Shown: positions 33,966 to 42,159 of the stretch, in pieces | Layout: each line of letters opens with the position of its first letter | Position numbering within the stretch: the stretch's first letter is position 1 | From: ZC4RG25 sp041687075 | Lineage (GTDB): Bacteria > Pseudomonadota > Alphaproteobacteria > Rhizobiales > Hyphomicrobiaceae | Assembly: GCA_041687075.1 (NCBI GenBank) | Contig: JAWLCO010000003.1 | Location: 1-64,000 of the forward strand | Direction of reading: 5' to 3' | Length of the DNA: 64,000 nucleotides | Made by a program: the position numbers and the translations under genes | Notes under the pieces: generated by a model | Databases searched by the model: none | What the model was told of the DNA's origin: nothing | Seen by the model: only the letters and a program-made list of their open reading frames with translations

Positions 33966-34991
33966 ATGATCGTGCAGGACTCCCGTGAGGCGAATGCGCC
34001 GATGGTCGATCCGTTCGGCCGTCGCGTGACCTACCTGCGGGTTTCGGTGACCGACCGCTGCGACTTCCGCTGCGTCTACTGCATGTCCGAGCACATGACC
34101 TTCCTGCCGAAGAAGGATCTTCTGACGCTGGAAGAACTCGACCGGCTGTGCTCGGCTTTCGTAGCGAAGGGCGTCAACAAGCTGCGAATCACCGGCGGCG
34201 AGCCGCTGGTGCGCAAGAACATCATGTGGCTGTTCCAGGCGCTGTCGCGGCACCTGGAATCTGGCGCGCTGGAGGAGCTGACGCTCACGACCAACGGCAG
34301 CCAGCTCCCGAAATACGCCACCGAGCTTGCGGCCTGCGGCGTCAAGCGGATCAACGTCTCGCTCGACACGCTGAAGCCGGATCGCTTCAAGGCGATCACC
34401 CGCTGGGGCGATTTCGGCCAGGTCATGGACGGACTTGCGGCCGCGGATAAAGCCGGGCTGGCCGTCAAGATCAATGCGGTGGCGCTGAAGGGCGTCAACG
34501 AGGATGAGATCGAGGACATGCTGCGATTCGCCCACGGCCGCGGCTACGACCTGACGCTCATCGAAACCATGCCGCTCGGCGACATCGACGGCGACCGCAC
34601 GGACCAATACCTGCCACTATCCATCGTGCGGGCGCGGTTGATGGACCGCTTCACGCTGGAGGACATCCCGTATCGCACCGGCGGCCCGGCCCGCTACGTG
34701 CGGGTCGCCGAGACCGGCGGCCGGCTCGGGCTCATCACGCCGATGACCCATAACTTCTGCGAGAGCTGCAATCGCGTGCGGCTCACCTGCACCGGCACCC
34801 TCTACATGTGCCTCGGGCAGGAGGACGCCGCCGACCTGCGGACGCCTCTGCGGGCCAGCACGGATGATGAGCTGCTCTCGGCCGCCATAGACGAAGCAAT
34901 CAGCCGCAAGCCCAAGGGCCACGACTTCGTCATCGACCGCCGCACCCGCCGGCCCGCCGTATCGCGGCACATGAGCGTGACGGGCGGATAA
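33966..34991 (+). CDS. moaA: GTP 3',8-cyclase MoaA (molybdenum cofactor synthesis)
   Basis: A 341-residue radical SAM enzyme that converts GTP to the precursor of cyclic pyranopterin monophosphate together with MoaC. The N-terminal radical SAM cluster motif is CDFRCVYC (CX3CX2C), and the second cluster is formed by CESCNRVRLTC toward the C-terminus. The protein ends in Gly-Gly, the conserved catalytic tail. RITGGEPLVRKN is the SAM-binding GGE motif. The ATG at 33966 is used; ATG 34002 is another possibility. It diverges from the formate dehydrogenase operon and has an FNR-like box upstream, linking cofactor supply to the enzyme. Confidence 0.95.
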   Translation: MIVQDSREANAPMVDPFGRRVTYLRVSVTDRCDFRCVYCMSEHMTFLPKKDLLTLEELDRLCSAFVAKGVNKLRITGGEPLVRKNIMWLFQALSRHLESGALEELTLTTNGSQLPKYATELAACGVKRINVSLDTLKPDRFKAITRWGDFGQVMDGLAAADKAGLAVKINAVALKGVNEDEIEDMLRFAHGRGYDLTLIETMPLGDIDGDRTDQYLPLSIVRARLMDRFTLEDIPYRTGGPARYVRVAETGGRLGLITPMTHNFCESCNRVRLTCTGTLYMCLGQEDAADLRTPLRASTDDELLSAAIDEAISRKPKGHDFVIDRRTRRPAVSRHMSVTGG

Positions 34992-35001
34992 AGCGCGCGG
35001 C

Positions 35002-35304
35002 CTACTCCTCCGGCGGCGCGAGGCTCGGATCACCGAGATGCTGGCGCAGCATCTCGGCGTACTCGCCTATCATCTTCTTCACGAACTCTTCGTGATTGTC
35101 GACGTCGAGGACGACCTTGGCGACGTAGGCATTGTAGCGGGCGGCGGCGTAGAGAAACGCCATGTGCAGCTCGGTGGCCTTGACGCGCGCGTTCTCGCGG
35201 TTGGCGAGATCAATGAACTTGTCCGCGATCTTCAGGAAGGCCATCGTGTCCAGACGGCCTTCGGCGCGCATGGCCCGGCGCTGCTGGCGATTGGGTTCTT
35301 TCAT
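35002..35304 (-). CDS. DUF3144 family protein
   Basis: A 100-residue soluble protein. KFIDLANRENARV and AFLYAAARYNAYVAKVV correspond to the central block of the DUF3144 family (FIDLAN ... LLYAAARFNAFVA). The C-terminal half (KMIGEYAEMLRQHL) is helical. The ATG at 35304 has GGAG eight bases upstream; an in-frame ATG at 35316 would add four residues. It follows the subtilase-like gene in the same direction with overlapping signals and converges with moaA. No function is known. Confidence 0.7.
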   Translation of the reverse strand: MKEPNRQQRRAMRAEGRLDTMAFLKIADKFIDLANRENARVKATELHMAFLYAAARYNAYVAKVVLDVDNHEEFVKKMIGEYAEMLRQHLGDPSLAPPEE

Positions 35305-35317
35305 CGAGGTCTCCATC

Positions 35318-36019
35318 CTATCTGGCGAGCCGTTCGCGCACGGCGCGCTTCAGGCCGGCCCCGTCGAGGGCGGGACCGCTGGCGGCAATTTCGGCGGCGA
35401 CGCCGAGGGCGCGTAGAGAGGCCGCCATATCTGGTGGACGTTCAGCGTCAGCCCCGGCTCCGGCAGAAGACTTGGCGCCGTCGGTACTCTCGAGCGTCAA
35501 AACATTCTCGAGATCAGCGGGCGCCGAATGTGCGGGCATGACGATCAGGAGATTGCTGAACTCCCGCACGGCCACACGGAACAGTTCCCGGTCCCAGCCC
35601 GGCTCAACCACGGACACCAGCACAGCGCGGGCAGGCGTTTTCGCCACGAACGCCAGCGCCTTCACCAACGAACCGGGCTGATCAGAAGCGATCCGCACCG
35701 GAATGAGTCGCGCGACCGGCGCCTCGGCCAGAATTGCGCTCGCCAGAGCTGAGCCGTTCCACGGTCGCTCGCCTTCACTTGGCGCGAACGGCAGGGCATC
35801 CCCATCAGCGAAGTCCCAACCGATGAGCTCGCCCTCGCCATCGCGGGCCAATCGGCTTGCAATGTGTGGAAGGGTGTAGTCGATCCCAGCGGATATGAGC
35901 GCCAGCGCCACCCCGCCGGGATCAGTGCCGGGTGGGACGCGAGGCTCATTGCTGCGGGCTGCGGCCTCCACGGGCACGATGAGCAAGAACAGCGCGATGA
36001 CCCAGCCGCGAGCCAGCAT
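35318..36019 (-). CDS. Exported subtilisin-fold protein lacking the catalytic triad
   Basis: A 233-residue protein with a signal peptide (MLARGWVIALFLLIVPVEAAA). The mature part follows the course of an S8 subtilase. VALALISAGIDYTLPHIASR takes the place of the Asp motif (normally V-DTGID-THPDL), with Ser43 where Asp is expected. NGSALASAILAEAP replaces HGTHVAGIIAG, with Asn88 for His. VARLIPVRI follows as usual, and no GTSMA serine motif exists before the short C-terminus. It lies between mobB and DUF3144, unlike a normal protease context. A non-catalytic, protein-binding role is inferred; homology is by motif pattern only. Confidence 0.6.
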   Translation of the reverse strand: MLARGWVIALFLLIVPVEAAARSNEPRVPPGTDPGGVALALISAGIDYTLPHIASRLARDGEGELIGWDFADGDALPFAPSEGERPWNGSALASAILAEAPVARLIPVRIASDQPGSLVKALAFVAKTPARAVLVSVVEPGWDRELFRVAVREFSNLLIVMPAHSAPADLENVLTLESTDGAKSSAGAGADAERPPDMAASLRALGVAAEIAASGPALDGAGLKRAVRERLAR

Positions 36020-36021
36020 CG

Positions 36022-36591
36022 TCAGTCGCTCTGGCTCGGAGCGGCCGTGCTCGCCTCAATCCCACTTTCCCGCTGGCCGAGCGGGCCAACCGCCTTCTCG
36101 ATGAAATCAGCGATGGCAGTGATGTCGTCCAGGGAAAAGGCGGGCACCGCAGCATCCTCGACGACATGATCTGCGGCGATCGCAATGACCATCGGGTCCT
36201 CCGGCGCCAGCGGGCGCCTGGTCAGCGACTGCATACGCCGGGCCTCGATCTTCGGGATCGGCGCCGACTTGTAACCCTCGACGACGATCAGGTCGCAAGG
36301 CTCGAGCCAGGAGATCACCTCCTCGAAGTTCGGCTCCGGCGCGCCGTCGAGCTCGTTGACGACGGCCCAGCGCCGGTTGGAGACGATAGCCACTTGCTTT
36401 GCCCCGGCGCGGCGATGGCGGGCGCTGTCCGTCTCCCCGTCGTCGATCTGGAAGGCGTGGTGTGCGTGCTTGACGGTTGCCACCTTGAAGCCGCGACGGG
36501 TGAACTCCTCGACGAGGCGCACCGTCAACGCCGTCTTCCCGGATTTCTTCCAGCCGGCAATTCCGATGATCGGCGTCATCGTGGCGCTCAC
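36022..36591 (-). CDS. mobB: Molybdopterin-guanine dinucleotide biosynthesis protein MobB
   Basis: A 189-residue GTP-binding protein. The P-loop GWKKSGKTAL lies at about residues 12-21, followed by RRGFKVATVKHAHH and DLIVVEGYKSAPIPKIEA, all typical of MobB. MobB binds GTP and assists MobA in attaching GMP to molybdopterin. The frame opens with a GTG that overlaps the mobA stop (GTGA), so the two genes are coupled; an ATG four codons later is the alternative start. It belongs to a minus-strand fdhD-mobA-mobB cofactor unit serving the formate dehydrogenase. Confidence 0.93.
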   Translation of the reverse strand: MSATMTPIIGIAGWKKSGKTALTVRLVEEFTRRGFKVATVKHAHHAFQIDDGETDSARHRRAGAKQVAIVSNRRWAVVNELDGAPEPNFEEVISWLEPCDLIVVEGYKSAPIPKIEARRMQSLTRRPLAPEDPMVIAIAADHVVEDAAVPAFSLDDITAIADFIEKAVGPLGQRESGIEASTAAPSQSD

Positions 36592-37232
36592 TGGCTTCTA
36601 CTCTCGATCAGGGCACGCGCCTCGTCCAATTCTTCGGGCGTGTTGGCGTTGAAGAACGGGTCGATCGTCCGATCGTGGAAACGCGAGCTTGGGAATTCGA
36701 CCACTATGCTGGCGTGGCGGTCCGTCCAGTGCAGCACCTTGCGCACGCCTGCGTTGAGCTGCTCCTCCAGATCGTCGGCCAGCGCAACCGGCCATAGGCC
36801 GATCACGGGATGAACATCTCCGTTTGATGCTGCGAGCGCGATCTTCTGTGGCGCATCGCCGACGGCTTCGAGCAGCCGTTGGGTCAGGTCCAGCGGCAGG
36901 AAGGGCGCATCGGTCGAAACGGTGACGATCCAGCGTGCCTGAGGCGCGTTGGCGGCGGACCAACGCATCCCGGCCAGAACGCCTGCCAGCGGCCCCGCGA
37001 ATCCACCGACCGTGTCAGGCACGACGTCCAGACCGAACGGGGCAAACCGCTCAGGATCACCATTGGCATTGATCACCATGGCGCCGGCCTGCGGCTGCAG
37101 CCGCTCGATCACATGGGCCAGCATCGGCTTGCCGGCGAGGTCCCGCAGACACTTGTCGCCGCCGCCCATGCGGCGCGATAACCCGCCCGCCAGCAGGACG
37201 CCGGTGACCAGCTTCGCCGGATTCTTTCGCAT
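36588..37232 (-). CDS. mobA: Molybdenum cofactor guanylyltransferase MobA
   Basis: A 214-residue nucleotidyltransferase that transfers GMP from GTP to the molybdenum cofactor, giving the MGD form used by formate dehydrogenase. The N-terminal nucleotide-binding loop is VLLAGGLSRRMGGGDKCL, and STDAPFLPLDL carries the metal-binding aspartate. The ATG at 37232 is preferred because GAGGA precedes it and the longer frame (to 37313) runs into fdhD. It lies four bases after fdhD and overlaps mobB by four, forming one operon. Confidence 0.94.
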   Translation of the reverse strand: MRKNPAKLVTGVLLAGGLSRRMGGGDKCLRDLAGKPMLAHVIERLQPQAGAMVINANGDPERFAPFGLDVVPDTVGGFAGPLAGVLAGMRWSAANAPQARWIVTVSTDAPFLPLDLTQRLLEAVGDAPQKIALAASNGDVHPVIGLWPVALADDLEEQLNAGVRKVLHWTDRHASIVVEFPSSRFHDRTIDPFFNANTPEELDEARALIESRSQ

Positions 37233-37236
37233 GCGA

Positions 37237-38127
37237 TCAATCCTCGGCCGGGGCAAAGCTGCCCTTGCGGACGTGCTTCCTGTCCTCGTCGTCGACCCGC
37301 GAAACATCCGCATCGTAAACGATGCGTTCCGTGCCGGACAGGGCCACGAAGCGCTTGCCGCGGGCGCGCCCGATCAGCGTCAGACCGGCCCGCCGGGCGA
37401 GGTCGACACCCCAGGCGGTAAAGCCGGAGCGGGACATCAGGATGGGAATGCCCATCTTGACGGTCTTGATGACCATCTCCGAGGTCAGGCGGCCGGTGGT
37501 ATAGAAGATCTTGTCGTCAGGCTTGATACCGTTGAGGAACATGTAGCCGGCGATCTTGTCGACGGCGTTGTGGCGGCCGACGTCCTCCATATAGACGAGC
37601 GGCTTGTCCTCCTGGCAGAGCACGCAGCCGTGAATGGCGCCGGCCTTGAGATAGAGGCTCGGCTCGGTGTTGATCTTCCTGGTGAGCTGGTAGAGCCAGC
37701 TCGTCCTCAAGCGCGCATCCGGGTTCAGCTTCACCCTGTCGAACTCTTCCATGATGTCGCCGAAGATCGTGCCCTGGGCGCACCCGGAAGTCTGTATCTT
37801 CTTCTTGAGCTTTTCTTCGAAGTCGGTCTGGCGGCGAGTTCTCACCACCACCGTCTCGATGTCCTCCTCGTACTCGATGGCCGTGATCTCGTCGTCGGAC
37901 CGAAGCATATTCTGGTTGAGCAGATAGCCGACGGCGAGCAGGTCCGGACGATCGCCGATCGTCATCATGGTCACGATCTCGCGCGCGTTGAGGAACAGCG
38001 TCAGCGGCCGCTCCGTCACGACGGAAGTCTCGATCGGCCTGCCCTCGTGATCGATGCCAGAGACGGTTACCGAAAGGCGCGGATCATCGGGTGTTGGCCG
38101 GACCTCGAATTCTTTCATCCACTTCAT
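37237..38127 (-). CDS. fdhD: Formate dehydrogenase accessory sulfurtransferase FdhD
   Basis: A 296-residue FdhD protein. It passes sulfur from the IscS desulfurase to the molybdenum cofactor before insertion into formate dehydrogenase, which is needed for activity. Visible family features are YLLNQNMLRSDDEITAIEY, GCAQGTIFGDI, VGRHNAVDKIAGYMFLNGI and SRSGFTAWGVDLARRAGLTL. A Cys pair lies in GAIHGCVLCQEDKP. It heads the fdhD-mobA-mobB unit, transcribed in the same direction as the dehydrogenase gene set but separated from it by moaA. Confidence 0.95.
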   Translation of the reverse strand: MKWMKEFEVRPTPDDPRLSVTVSGIDHEGRPIETSVVTERPLTLFLNAREIVTMMTIGDRPDLLAVGYLLNQNMLRSDDEITAIEYEEDIETVVVRTRRQTDFEEKLKKKIQTSGCAQGTIFGDIMEEFDRVKLNPDARLRTSWLYQLTRKINTEPSLYLKAGAIHGCVLCQEDKPLVYMEDVGRHNAVDKIAGYMFLNGIKPDDKIFYTTGRLTSEMVIKTVKMGIPILMSRSGFTAWGVDLARRAGLTLIGRARGKRFVALSGTERIVYDADVSRVDDEDRKHVRKGSFAPAED

Positions 38128-38824
38128 CCCGAGCTGAGCATCGCCGTACTAGAGGCCCCTACTCTAGCCGATCTTGGCGCCGCCGTGATGCGTGTCGTGG
38201 AGTCACCCGCAGATTCGGGGCAACCGACTGGACAAGGTAGCCTGCCGACCAGCCCCGAACACCCACCGCCCGTCATTCCGGATCAGCGCCGCAGCATGAA
38301 ATGATGCGGCGCTGATCCGGAATCTTGCCACGCACACGCCCTCACCAGTCGCAATCCCGTGTCTGCGGCGCACCGCTAAGCGCTGCACCGCGCCGGGATG
38401 ACGGGTTGAGCGGTGGAGGGCGCGGGTGCGAGTCCTAGTTCACGCCAGCCCCGCCAGCGCGGATATCCGGCTTTAGATGTAGGAACAAAGAATTGAGGGG
38501 CGGGGCGGCGCGCATTATGATCCGCGGCCGTCAACGCTCCGATTCTGGGTTGAACGAGCCCGGACACTTCACAAGCGCTACCGGAAGCGGACGCAAATGG
38601 GGAGGAATTGGAATTCATTGAGGTCTCACAAGCAATGATTGGCCGCGCGCGCCGGCGTTCTGCTCAGAACGTGCCCGATTGCGCCCCACCATGGCCATTT
38701 GTAATGCGGTTCCGCGCCGTTGTATTGGAATCTTCCAGTCTTTGACGAGGCTCAGGGCATGATGGCTCTGGCCGCGCCAGGGTGACCCGCTCAACCAACT
38801 CGCGATCGAGGAGTAGTCGAAAGC
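38128..38824. other. Intergenic stretch upstream of the TRAP receptor gene
   Basis: About 700 bases between divergent fdhD and the TRAP receptor. It contains a long perfect hairpin repeat (38275-38323) and a GCGCCGGGATGACGGG sequence at 38390-38405 resembling the end of such dispersed repeats. No coding region with a family match or good ribosome site was found. The last 100 bases should hold the receptor gene's promoter, but no clear -35/-10 pair stands out. Confidence 0.45.
38275..38323. repeat. Perfect 19-bp inverted repeat (REP-like intergenic palindrome)
   Basis: Arms 38275-38293 (ATTCCGGATCAGCGCCGCA) and 38305-38323 are exact reverse complements around an 11-base loop. CGTCATTCCGGATCAGCG-type palindromes are a recurrent intergenic element in alphaproteobacteria. 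No T-run follows, so it is not a canonical terminator. Confidence 0.75.
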
Positions 38825-39937
38825 ATGTCAACCGTTAATCGTCGAAAATTTCTGAAGGCGGCGAGCATCGGCGGCGCCGGTGCAGCCGCTTCGACGCTCG
38901 CCGCGCCGGCCATCGCGCAGTCGGCGCCGGAAATCCGGTGGCGACTCACATCCAGCTTCCCCAAGTCGCTCGATACGCTTTTCGCTGGCGCTGAACTGTT
39001 CTCCAAGGTGCTGGCCGAGATGAGCGACAACAAGTTCATCGTCCAGAACTTCGCGGCGGGCGAGATCGTCCCCGGCCTGCAGGCGGCAGACGCCGCGAGC
39101 AACGGCACCGTCGAGATCGCCCACACCTGTTCGTACTATTACTGGGGCAAAGACCCCACGTTCGCTTTCGGAACAACGGTGCCCTTCGGCCTGAACCAGC
39201 GCCTCCAGGATACCTGGATGTACGAGCTCGGGGGGATCGATCTCTTCAACGAGTTCTACAAGAAGTACAATTTCATCGGCTTCCCGTGCGGAAACACAGG
39301 CGCTCAGATGGGTGGCTGGTTCCGCAAGGAGATCAACTCCGTCGAGGACCTGAACGGCCTCAAGATGCGGATTGCCGGGTTTGCGGGCGCCGTGCTGTCG
39401 AAGCTCGGGGTCGTCCCACAGCAGCTCGCCGGTGGCGACATCTACCCGGCACTCGAGAAGGGCACGCTCGATGCGACGGAGTGGGTCGGGCCCTATGACG
39501 ACGAAAAGCTCGGCTTCTACAAGGTTGCCAAGTACTACTATTACCCCGGCTGGTGGGAAGGCAACGGCATGATCCACATGTACATCAACCTGGACAAGTG
39601 GAACGAGCTGCCGAAGAACTATCAGGCCATGATCCAGGCCGCCGCGCATACGGTGAATACCTTCACAATGGCCCGCTACGACGCGAGGAACGCGGCCGCC
39701 CTCCAGCGGCTCGTAGCTGCGGGCACTCAGCTGCGGCCGTTCTCAGAGGCCATTCTCGACGCCTGCTTCAAGGCAACAAACGAAACCTACGACGAGATCG
39801 CTGCGAAGAACGCGGACTTCAAGAAGATGTACGAAGCCATGAAGGCCGTCCGCGGCAGCGGCTATCTGTGGTTCCAGATCACCGAGAACACGTTTGACAG
39901 CTACATGATGATCCAGCAGCGCAAACGCGCGCTCTGA
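38825..39937 (+). CDS. TRAP transporter substrate-binding protein (DctP family)
   Basis: A 370-residue periplasmic receptor. It has a twin-arginine-like signal (NRRKFLKAASIGGAGAA) with cleavage after AAPAIAQ. The mature domain shows IRWRLTSSFPKSLDTLFAGA, TVEIAHTCSYYYWGKDPTFA and AGFAGAVLSKLGVVPQQLAG, typical of the DctP branch that binds 2-oxo or other monocarboxylic acids (TakP/DctP7-like). GAGGAG lies upstream. The DctQ and DctM membrane subunits are absent here; the gene is flanked by the divergent fdhD and a convergent peptidase, so the permease must be encoded elsewhere or the receptor is orphaned. A terminator follows the stop. Confidence 0.92.
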   Translation: MSTVNRRKFLKAASIGGAGAAASTLAAPAIAQSAPEIRWRLTSSFPKSLDTLFAGAELFSKVLAEMSDNKFIVQNFAAGEIVPGLQAADAASNGTVEIAHTCSYYYWGKDPTFAFGTTVPFGLNQRLQDTWMYELGGIDLFNEFYKKYNFIGFPCGNTGAQMGGWFRKEINSVEDLNGLKMRIAGFAGAVLSKLGVVPQQLAGGDIYPALEKGTLDATEWVGPYDDEKLGFYKVAKYYYYPGWWEGNGMIHMYINLDKWNELPKNYQAMIQAAAHTVNTFTMARYDARNAAALQRLVAAGTQLRPFSEAILDACFKATNETYDEIAAKNADFKKMYEAMKAVRGSGYLWFQITENTFDSYMMIQQRKRAL

Positions 39938-39969
39938 TCTGGTCGTCTGCAAGCCGACGCAGGTAATGA

Positions 39970-39999
39970 AGCCCGGTGCACCCCGCACCGGGCTTTCCA
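39970..39999 (+). terminator. Rho-independent terminator after the TRAP receptor gene
   Basis: AGCCCGGTGC and GCACCGGGCT form a perfect 10-bp stem with a 5-base loop, followed by TTTCCATTT. It lies 33 bases after the receptor stop codon and could also serve the convergent pepF gene. Confidence 0.75.
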
Positions 40000-40045
40000 T
40001 TTACCGCTACCCAGCGGACCGTTGATGCAGTTCGCCTGGGTATTG

Positions 40046-41911
40046 TCAGACCACCTTGTCCAACTGCTCCAGCTCGTCGATCGTGCGCTCGATGACGTTG
40101 AGGCCCATCTGCCAGAACTCCGGCTGCCGGGCGTCGAGGCCGAAGGGAGCGAGGAGCTCGGAATGGTGTTTCGAGCCGCCGGCTTTCAGCATGTCGAAGT
40201 ACTTCGTCACGAAGTCCGGGTGAGCTCCCTCGTAGAGCGCGTAGAGCGAGTTCACGAGGCAGTCGCCGAAGGCATAGGCGTAGACGTAGAACGGCGAGTG
40301 GATGAAGTGGGGGATGTAGGTCCAGAAGACCTCGTAGCCCGGCTTGAACTCGATTCCCGGCCCAAGGCTCTCGGCCTGCACATCCATCCAGATTTCGTTG
40401 AGCCGGTCGGGCGTCAGCTCGCCCTTGCGCCGCTCCTCATGCACCTTCCGCTCGAAGGTGTAGAAGGCAATCTGGCGGACGACGGTGTTGAGCATGTCCT
40501 CCACCTTCGAGGCCATCAGCGCCTTGCGCTCGCGCGGGTCCTTGGCGTCGGCGAGGAGCGCACGGAAGGTCAGCATCTCGCCGAACACTGATGCCGTCTC
40601 CGCCAGCGTCAGCGGCGTATGCGACAGCAGCGGCCCGAGCGGTGCGGCCAGCACCTGGTGGACGCCGTGACCGAGCTCATGGGCGAGCGTCATCACGTCC
40701 CGCGACTTGCCCTGGTAGTTCAAAAGCACGTAGGGGTGCGCCGAAGGCACCGTCGGATGGGCAAAGGCACCGGGCGATTTGCCGGGGCGGACCGGCGCGT
40801 CAATCCAGCCGTTATCGAAGAACCGGCGCGCGATGCCGGCCATCTCCGGCGCGAAACCGTTGTAGGCCGTGAGGACGATCTCCCGCGCCTCCGACCACGG
40901 CACGATGCGCTCGGGTTTTTCGGGAAGCGGCGCGTTGCGGTCCCAGTGCGCCAGCCGGTCCTTGCCGAGCCAGCGGGCCTTCATCTGGTAGTAGCGGTGG
41001 GAAAGCTTGGGATAGCTGGCGCGCACGGCCGAAACCAGCGCCTCCACCACCGGCCCCTCGACACGGTTCGCCAGATGCCGGGCGTCTGCCACATCCTTGA
41101 AGTTGCGCCAGCGGTCGGAAATCTCCTTGTCCTTGGCGAGCGTGTTCGTGATGAGCGTGAACAGCCGCAAATTCTCCTTGAACACCTTCGCCAGGGCCTC
41201 GGCGCCGGCGCGACGGCGGTTCTCATCGGGGCTTGTCAGCAGGTTGAGCGTCGGCTCGAGCGCCAGCGGCTCGGGAACGCCCTCGACCGGGAAGCGCAAC
41301 GCCGCCATGGTTTCGTTGAACAGGCGATCCCAGGCGCCGCGCGAGGTCTGCGATTTTTCGTGGAAGAGCTGCTCCAGCCTTTCGTCGAGCTGGTGCGGCT
41401 TCTCCTTGCGCAGGTCGTCGAACCACGGCTTGTAGCGCGCGAGATCGGGATGCCTCAGCGCCTCGGCGAGGTCCGCATCCTCGATCTTGTTGAGCTCCAG
41501 CTCGAAAAAAATCAGGTCATTCGAGATGTTGGTCAGCCGCTCGCTCGTGTCGCCGAAAAACTTGGCGCGCACGGGGTCCGACTGGTCGGCGGCATAAAGC
41601 AGCCCCGCGTATGACCCGAGGCGGCCCATGAGATCGGCGAGCTGCTCGTAGGCCTTGACCGCATCGGCCAGCGCCGCGCCGTCTCGCCCCATGCCGACGA
41701 GGCGGCCCTGGTAGCTCTGCCGGATGCGCTTGGCCTCGGCGGCCGCGGCAGCGAAGTCCCGCTCGACCTCAGGGGCGTCCGGAGCCGGATAGAGGTCGGT
41801 GAGCTTCCACTCCGGCATCGCGCCGAGGTCGACTGGCGTGTTCGCCGACGCCGCGCCGGCCTGCGCCGCCTGCTTCGGCCACCTGTTGAAGCTGGGCTGC
41901 TCGATGGTCAT
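40046..41911 (-). CDS. pepF: Oligoendopeptidase F (M3 family)
   Basis: A 621-residue zinc metallopeptidase. The HEXXH zinc motif is visible as LAHELGHGVHQ about two thirds along the chain, with the downstream glutamate in LAETASVFGEML, as in family M3 (M3B). The first part matches PepF (WKLTDLYPAPDAPEVERDFA and YAGLLYAADQSDPVRAKFFG). It has no signal peptide, so it degrades short peptides in the cytoplasm. It is a monocistronic gene, divergent from the NtrC-type regulator with about 250 bases between them. Confidence 0.94.
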   Translation of the reverse strand: MTIEQPSFNRWPKQAAQAGAASANTPVDLGAMPEWKLTDLYPAPDAPEVERDFAAAAAEAKRIRQSYQGRLVGMGRDGAALADAVKAYEQLADLMGRLGSYAGLLYAADQSDPVRAKFFGDTSERLTNISNDLIFFELELNKIEDADLAEALRHPDLARYKPWFDDLRKEKPHQLDERLEQLFHEKSQTSRGAWDRLFNETMAALRFPVEGVPEPLALEPTLNLLTSPDENRRRAGAEALAKVFKENLRLFTLITNTLAKDKEISDRWRNFKDVADARHLANRVEGPVVEALVSAVRASYPKLSHRYYQMKARWLGKDRLAHWDRNAPLPEKPERIVPWSEAREIVLTAYNGFAPEMAGIARRFFDNGWIDAPVRPGKSPGAFAHPTVPSAHPYVLLNYQGKSRDVMTLAHELGHGVHQVLAAPLGPLLSHTPLTLAETASVFGEMLTFRALLADAKDPRERKALMASKVEDMLNTVVRQIAFYTFERKVHEERRKGELTPDRLNEIWMDVQAESLGPGIEFKPGYEVFWTYIPHFIHSPFYVYAYAFGDCLVNSLYALYEGAHPDFVTKYFDMLKAGGSKHHSELLAPFGLDARQPEFWQMGLNVIERTIDELEQLDKVV

Positions 41912-42159
41912 TCACGGGCTCCGTTCTGTTCTTTCCAATCCGGCTGGGACATGGGCCCTAATGTGCGGGCCTGCTGCATCCGGTTCAAGCGAAGTGCGCC
42001 CCCCCGCTCCACACGGCCCTGCCACTGACCCGGCAAGACCCAGCATGGTTCCAACAGCAACCAGTTGTTTACGGGTGCCGTGCACTGTTCGAGAAACCGG
42101 ATCGGCGCGGTTGCCCCCGCGTACCGGCGTGTTCAGTTGCGTCCTTGTTCGAGTTGATC

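Noticed and set aside
38275..38323. Hairpin as a transcription terminator for fdhD or an upstream gene
   Set aside because: It lies upstream of divergent genes and is not followed by a T-run on either strand.
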